Below, piece after piece: positions 60,519 to 64,000 of a stretch of 64,000 nt of DNA. A model generated the notes under the pieces. It was not told the DNA's origin and searched no databases. It saw only the letters and a list, made by a program, of their open reading frames with translations. The DNA comes from Corticium candelabrum (taxonomy: Eukaryota > Porifera > Homoscleromorpha > Homosclerophorida > Plakinidae): contig NC_085100.1 in NCBI RefSeq assembly GCF_963422355.1, positions 6,048,068 to 6,112,067 of the forward strand, given 5' to 3'. Position 1 is the first letter of the stretch; every line of letters starts with the position of its first letter. The translations under genes were made by a program, and so were the position numbers.

Positions 60519-62004
60519 ATGGAAAGTCAACAGCTGCAGCTACTAGGAAACAGAAAGTCATTTGGTGGCCAAACGTGGAAGCAAAACTGATAGAGTGTGG
60601 GCTGATGTACTTGGCAAATATGATGGCAAAATGATGACAAAAAAATCCAAGGAGAAGATTGTCACCCAGCAGCTGAATGACTACTGCGATCAAGTCAGTC
60701 TTCAACATTTCTCGGAGTCGGAGGTGCGCAATAAAATAGGCAGCATTGTCAAGAAAGCGAAAGGGATCTATGCGCAGTATCGTCTTCCAAAAGAAACGGG
60801 GCGTGAAACAGATGATGCCGATATTGCGCTTGATGAGGAAGCTGCCAAATTAGCATGGCGTAACTTTGCTGTTTTTATTGCTCACTTTCGAAACCATCCC
60901 TCACTGGGACCTGGCTTTGTTGACGACGCTTCTTTGCTACCTAGTCTACCGCTATCTCAGCGTGCTGAAGAGGACTTGTTTGTAACCACAGGTGTTGTGG
61001 CAGAGGAAGCCCAACACCCACTTCCCACACGTTCCAGACCAACTACACCTAGTTCACGTACATCAACTCCCGTACAGCCACCACTAGAGTCTTCGAGCAA
61101 TAATGACGCTGAAGAGGAAGCAGCACCAAAGGCAAAGAAGAAAAAGAAGGCTCCCAAGACCCCAAGAGTTGGTACTGCGGGGTCTCAGCTAGCATTCATT
61201 CAGGCCATGACAGAAATGCAAGAATCTAGCCAAAGGCGACAGTTTGAGCATGACCAGGCTATGCAACTGCAACTGCAGCACTTTGAAGAAAGGAGAGAGA
61301 GAGGGGGAGGGGGAGGGGATGGGGAGGGGAGGGGATGGGATGGGGAGGGGATGGGGAGGGGAGGGGAGGGGAGGGGATGGGGAGGGGGAGGGGAGGGGAG
61401 GGGGAGGGGAGGGGAGGGGAGGGGGAGGGGGAGGGGAGGGGATGGGAGGGGATGGGATGGGAGGGGATGGGGAGGGGATGGGGAGGGGAGGGGAGGGGAG
61501 GGGAGGGGGAGGGGAGGGGGAGGGGAGGGGGAGGGGGAGGGGAGGGGATGGGAGGGGATGGGATGGGAGGGGATGGGGAGGGGATGGGGAGGGGAGGGGA
61601 GGGGAGGGGAAGGGGAGGGGGAGGGGAGGGGGAGGGGAGGGGGAGGAGGAGAGATGGGGAGGGGATGGGGAGGGGGAGGGGATGGGGAGGGGGAGGGGAT
61701 GGGGAGGGGGAGGGAGGGGGAGGGGATGGGGAGGGAGGGGATGGGGAGGGATGGGGAAGGAGAGGGGGAGGGGAGGGGAGGGGGAGGGGAGGGGAGGGGG
61801 AGGGGAGGGGAGGGAGAGAGGGAGGGGAGGGAGAGAGGGAGGGAGAGAGAGAGAGAGACAACACGACAGAGAAATTCGCCTGAATGAAGAGGAAATGAGG
61901 AAAAAAATGTCTCAGGAGAGTCAAATCTTTCAACTCAGCTTATGCAGCAACAGCAAGCATTTCAGGCTGAGCTCTTTAAACGCCTCTTTTCTGATAAGCA
62001 ATAG
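60519..62004 (+). pseudogene. Harbinger Myb/SANT-like DNA-binding protein with expanded repeat
   Basis: In Harbinger elements this partner protein helps import the transposase and recognises the ends. A first helix (QKVIWWPNVEAKLIE, near 60550-60597) is followed after a small frameshift by WADVLGKYDGKMMTKKSKEK, then HFSESEVRNKIGSIVKKAKG (60562 on), a trihelix-like fold. A Ser/Pro/Thr linker and a basic run (KAKKKKKAPKTPR) follow. Then [20 protein letters not shown] starts a coiled coil, interrupted by a G-rich minisatellite (61291-61858). The end resumes as [14 protein letters not shown] and, in a third frame, [17 protein letters not shown] before TAG at 62002-62004. Confidence 0.75.
61291..61858 (+). 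repeat. G-rich purine minisatellite (GGGGAGGGGATGGGGAGGGG type)
   Basis: About 570 bp of almost pure purine made of GGGGA, GGGGAT and GGGAGG units. Two larger stretches (near 61430-61500 and 61530-61600) are near-identical, so higher-order duplication has occurred. All three plus-strand frames stay open through it, giving Gly/Glu/Arg/Trp-rich peptides. It is a strong candidate for G-quadruplex or triplex DNA. Confidence 0.95.
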
Positions 62005-62142
62005 TTATAATTGAAAATGTCTAACTTGTTGTATGTCTTTTACATTTACTCAATGTCTATGTGTATAATTTAAAATATTCTTGAAATAACAACAATCTGT
62101 AGTAATTTAAAATATCTGTAGTAAGGCTAGACGTGGGAAATA

Positions 62143-63513
62143 TCAGTGTCTAGGATTGATAGCATGAACCCAGTCTGCAAGGGTATCCCTGACACGTTGT
62201 GCATCATCAACTACATGGTGGTGAGGAGGACCTACAACATCATTGTTATAAGCAGCATCTTCTGGCAACCAGTCTTCTTCAAAGGGACAGTTGTGCCTCT
62301 CTCAAATATTGTGAAGAGCACAAGCAACTGTAGCTACTTGGCTCGCGAACTCCGGATTCTTGAGGTTGCTATGTGCTGTCATTTGCCATCGCCCCTTGAG
62401 TCTTCCAAAAGCCTGTTCCACTACTCTCCTTGTTCGAATGACAGAATAATTAAAGCTCTTTTCTCTGCCAACATGATTGTCACCATCATAACATTTTATG
62501 ACAGTCGAACTGAGGGGAAATGCTTCATCCGCAACCAGAAATGGCCTGATTGATAATCCCCCAATCATTTTTTGATGTACAGTAGACAACCAAACATCAT
62601 TGTCTATATTTTGTTTCAGCTGACTGTTTCTGAATGTGTATGAGTCTCCAACAGACCCTGGCCGACCAGAGTTGACTGAAATAAATATTCCTCTGGCATC
62701 AACACACCCCAGCACTATGATGCTATGAAATCTTTTGTAACAGTAATAGCTGTCTCCAAATTTGCTAGGTTTTTTTATTTGCATAAAAGTCCCGTCTAAT
62801 GCTCCACCACAGTGAGGCAAACAACAGAGTGCTTCAAAGTCAGCAATAACTTGGTCCAGTTCATCTCCAGTGGGAAAACGAATAGAATCTGGAACTAGAA
62901 ACCGACGCAACACATACATTCCCTTGTGCACAATTGACACAATAGAGGCTTTTGCAACTCGGTAGATTATAGATAGTTCTGAAAAAGACATTGAATGAGC
63001 AAGCCAGTGTAGAGTAATTGCAAAGCGCTTGTCTGCATTTATTGGTTTCCTCAAATTGGTGTTTTGCTTTTGTAGACGCCAGCCGTATCGTCTAAATAGA
63101 AACCAGAATGTTGCTTTTGTGACTCTGTATCTGTCCAGATACTGTTTGTCTTCCCAATCGGGAAAAGCAAGCCCGTGTTCCCTCCACGTACCTTGCACAT
63201 CTTTCTCCCAAAATCCAGCACCTCTAGGTGCTGTCCAAAATTGTCGCTGACACCTGAGCTGCTTCACTAATTGCCACACATAGGGATTCATCCACATATC
63301 CGTGCTGTGCAAAACAGAAGGCGGCATCAATTTCCTAGGAAACCCGGTCTTCACAGATGTAAGTCGGAAACCATAGCGAAGAAAGTTGTCATATGATGGT
63401 ATTTCAGCTCGCGGCACGCCAGACGAGAACAGCAGGAAAACGAAAAACCAGCGTTTACTATCTCTGCTTGTTGGCATCATGACACAATGGCACAACAAAT
63501 GAACCAATTGCAA
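62143..63513 (-). pseudogene. Harbinger transposase with one in-frame TGA
   Basis: This HARBI1-like DDE transposase has an N-terminal region, a helix-turn-helix (SMSFSELSIIYRVAKASIVS, near residues 174-193), a catalytic Asp in GGALDGTFM (240), then FLVADEAFPL (Asp329) and RRVVEQAFGRLKGRW (Glu366). The frame stops at TGA (62302-62304) right after ACALHNI. Beyond it, the same frame continues (ERHNCPFEEDWLPED and so on) to a second stop at 62143-62145, 456 codons in all. A CGA to TGA change would explain it. The first ATG lies within the right TIR. Confidence 0.9.
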
Positions 63514-63776
63514 AGTCTCAGTAGGTCAAATACCCTAGAATGAGTGTTGCAGACGTACGCGAAGGTGACAACAGTGACAATAGCACCTTCCGACACTACA
63601 GAAACGCCCACGCAACGTAGGTATGTACATCAACGCCGACGTGAACGTGGGAGTCAACACCACGTTCACGTTTACAGTGGTGTTCACGTTACGTTTAGAT
63701 AACGTCATGAGAAAAGCAAGTGTGACCGCCCTAACGCAAACGTCGCCGCCAATCCTGACGTAGTATGACCGGGGCC
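63495..63776 (-). repeat. Harbinger right TIR (about 280 bp)
   Basis: Inverted partner of 60206-60484. It overlaps the first codons of the transposase ORF at 63513, so the terminal repeat carries the transposase promoter and leader. Confidence 0.85.
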
Positions 63777-63779
63777 TTA

Positions 63780-64000
63780 ACAACGAATCCCGTACGTAAT
63801 GTATGCATTACACTCTGCGTTTGTGCTTACTACCGCAGCACGATTGGATTTTCCTAGATTTCCATGCAGCATTACTTAAAATACAACTTTTCTGTTGGTT
63901 TTTGATCGAAATAGACATCTTTCTGGCTAATTTTTCTGTCATACCGACAGCGCATAGCGATTAGCTGCCCAACCATTGTCTTTTGTTGCCGCCTGCGACA
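63780..64000. other. Window end, nothing recognised
   Basis: No further exon of the GTPase and no repeat end could be identified in the last 220 bp. Confidence 0.5.

Larger units (their letters stand above)
60206..63776. mobile_element. PIF/Harbinger DNA transposon, two genes, near intact (3571 bp)
   Basis: The ends GGCCCCGGTCACACTACGTC and the complement of GGCCCCGGTCATACTACGTC are inverted, and the 3-bp target duplication TTA (60203-60205 and 63777-63779) is typical of Harbinger. It encodes a DDE transposase on the minus strand and a Myb/SANT-like protein on the plus strand, the standard two-protein Harbinger layout with converging genes. Each has a small number of lesions. It lies in the GTPase intron. 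Confidence 0.93.

Noticed and set aside
61259..61933. 224-codon Pro/Ser/Leu frame on the minus strand
   Set aside because: Complement of the G-rich minisatellite; no independent start, motif or splice context.

Overview
This is animal nuclear DNA, not bacterial. It is AT-leaning, has spliced genes with canonical GT/AG introns of about 50-90 bp, long simple repeats, and a very high load of decayed transposable elements. Short introns plus Tc1, Harbinger, Ty3/gypsy, Helitron and nuclease-bearing non-LTR elements fit an invertebrate, possibly an early-branching one such as a sponge. The species guess is inference only.

Host genes. (1) An intronless, intact VPS26C (DSCR3) gene at 11407-12300 (-). 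(2) A complete katanin-like AAA ATPase gene, KATNAL2 (-), reconstructed as 17 exons from the ATG at 55374 to the stop at 13510. Every exon junction keeps frame and the product is 552 aa. Most introns are 51-92 bp, but three are giant (9.2, 16.3 and 12.3 kb) and hold most of the transposon debris. (3) Head-to-head with KATNAL2, only 123 bp away, the first three exons of a Ras-family GTPase (55498-55926, +); the rest lies beyond the window. (4) A possible two-exon 44-aa acidic ORF at 11055-11257 (-).

Mobile DNA, left to right. A Ty3/gypsy element (268-6162, -) with LTRs of only 57-59 bp sits inside a non-LTR retrotransposon copy (1-267 and 6168-7404) and is flanked by the 5-bp duplication CCAAG. 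A foreign block with an OTU-like fragment and a small MITE lies within its RT gene. A Tc1 element (8986-11010) has a transposase broken by one TAG. KATNAL2 intron 16 is a pile of fragments of the same non-LTR family. Intron 10 holds a Helitron fragment, a LINE endonuclease, a second RT family, two SINE copies, a LINE split by a TTAA-flanked element, and a second gypsy remnant. Intron 3 holds a repeated-module region, a broken transposase-like gene, several MITEs and a (GT)n tract. The GTPase intron holds three TIR elements, including a nearly intact two-gene Harbinger element (60206-63776) with TIRs of about 280 bp. A 570-bp G-rich minisatellite lies inside its DNA-binding-protein ORF.

There is no operon logic here. 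The functional units are KATNAL2 and the GTPase sharing a bidirectional promoter, and VPS26C. Everything else is repeat sequence, mostly dead. Family names come from recognising motifs in the translated sequence and were not checked by a database search.
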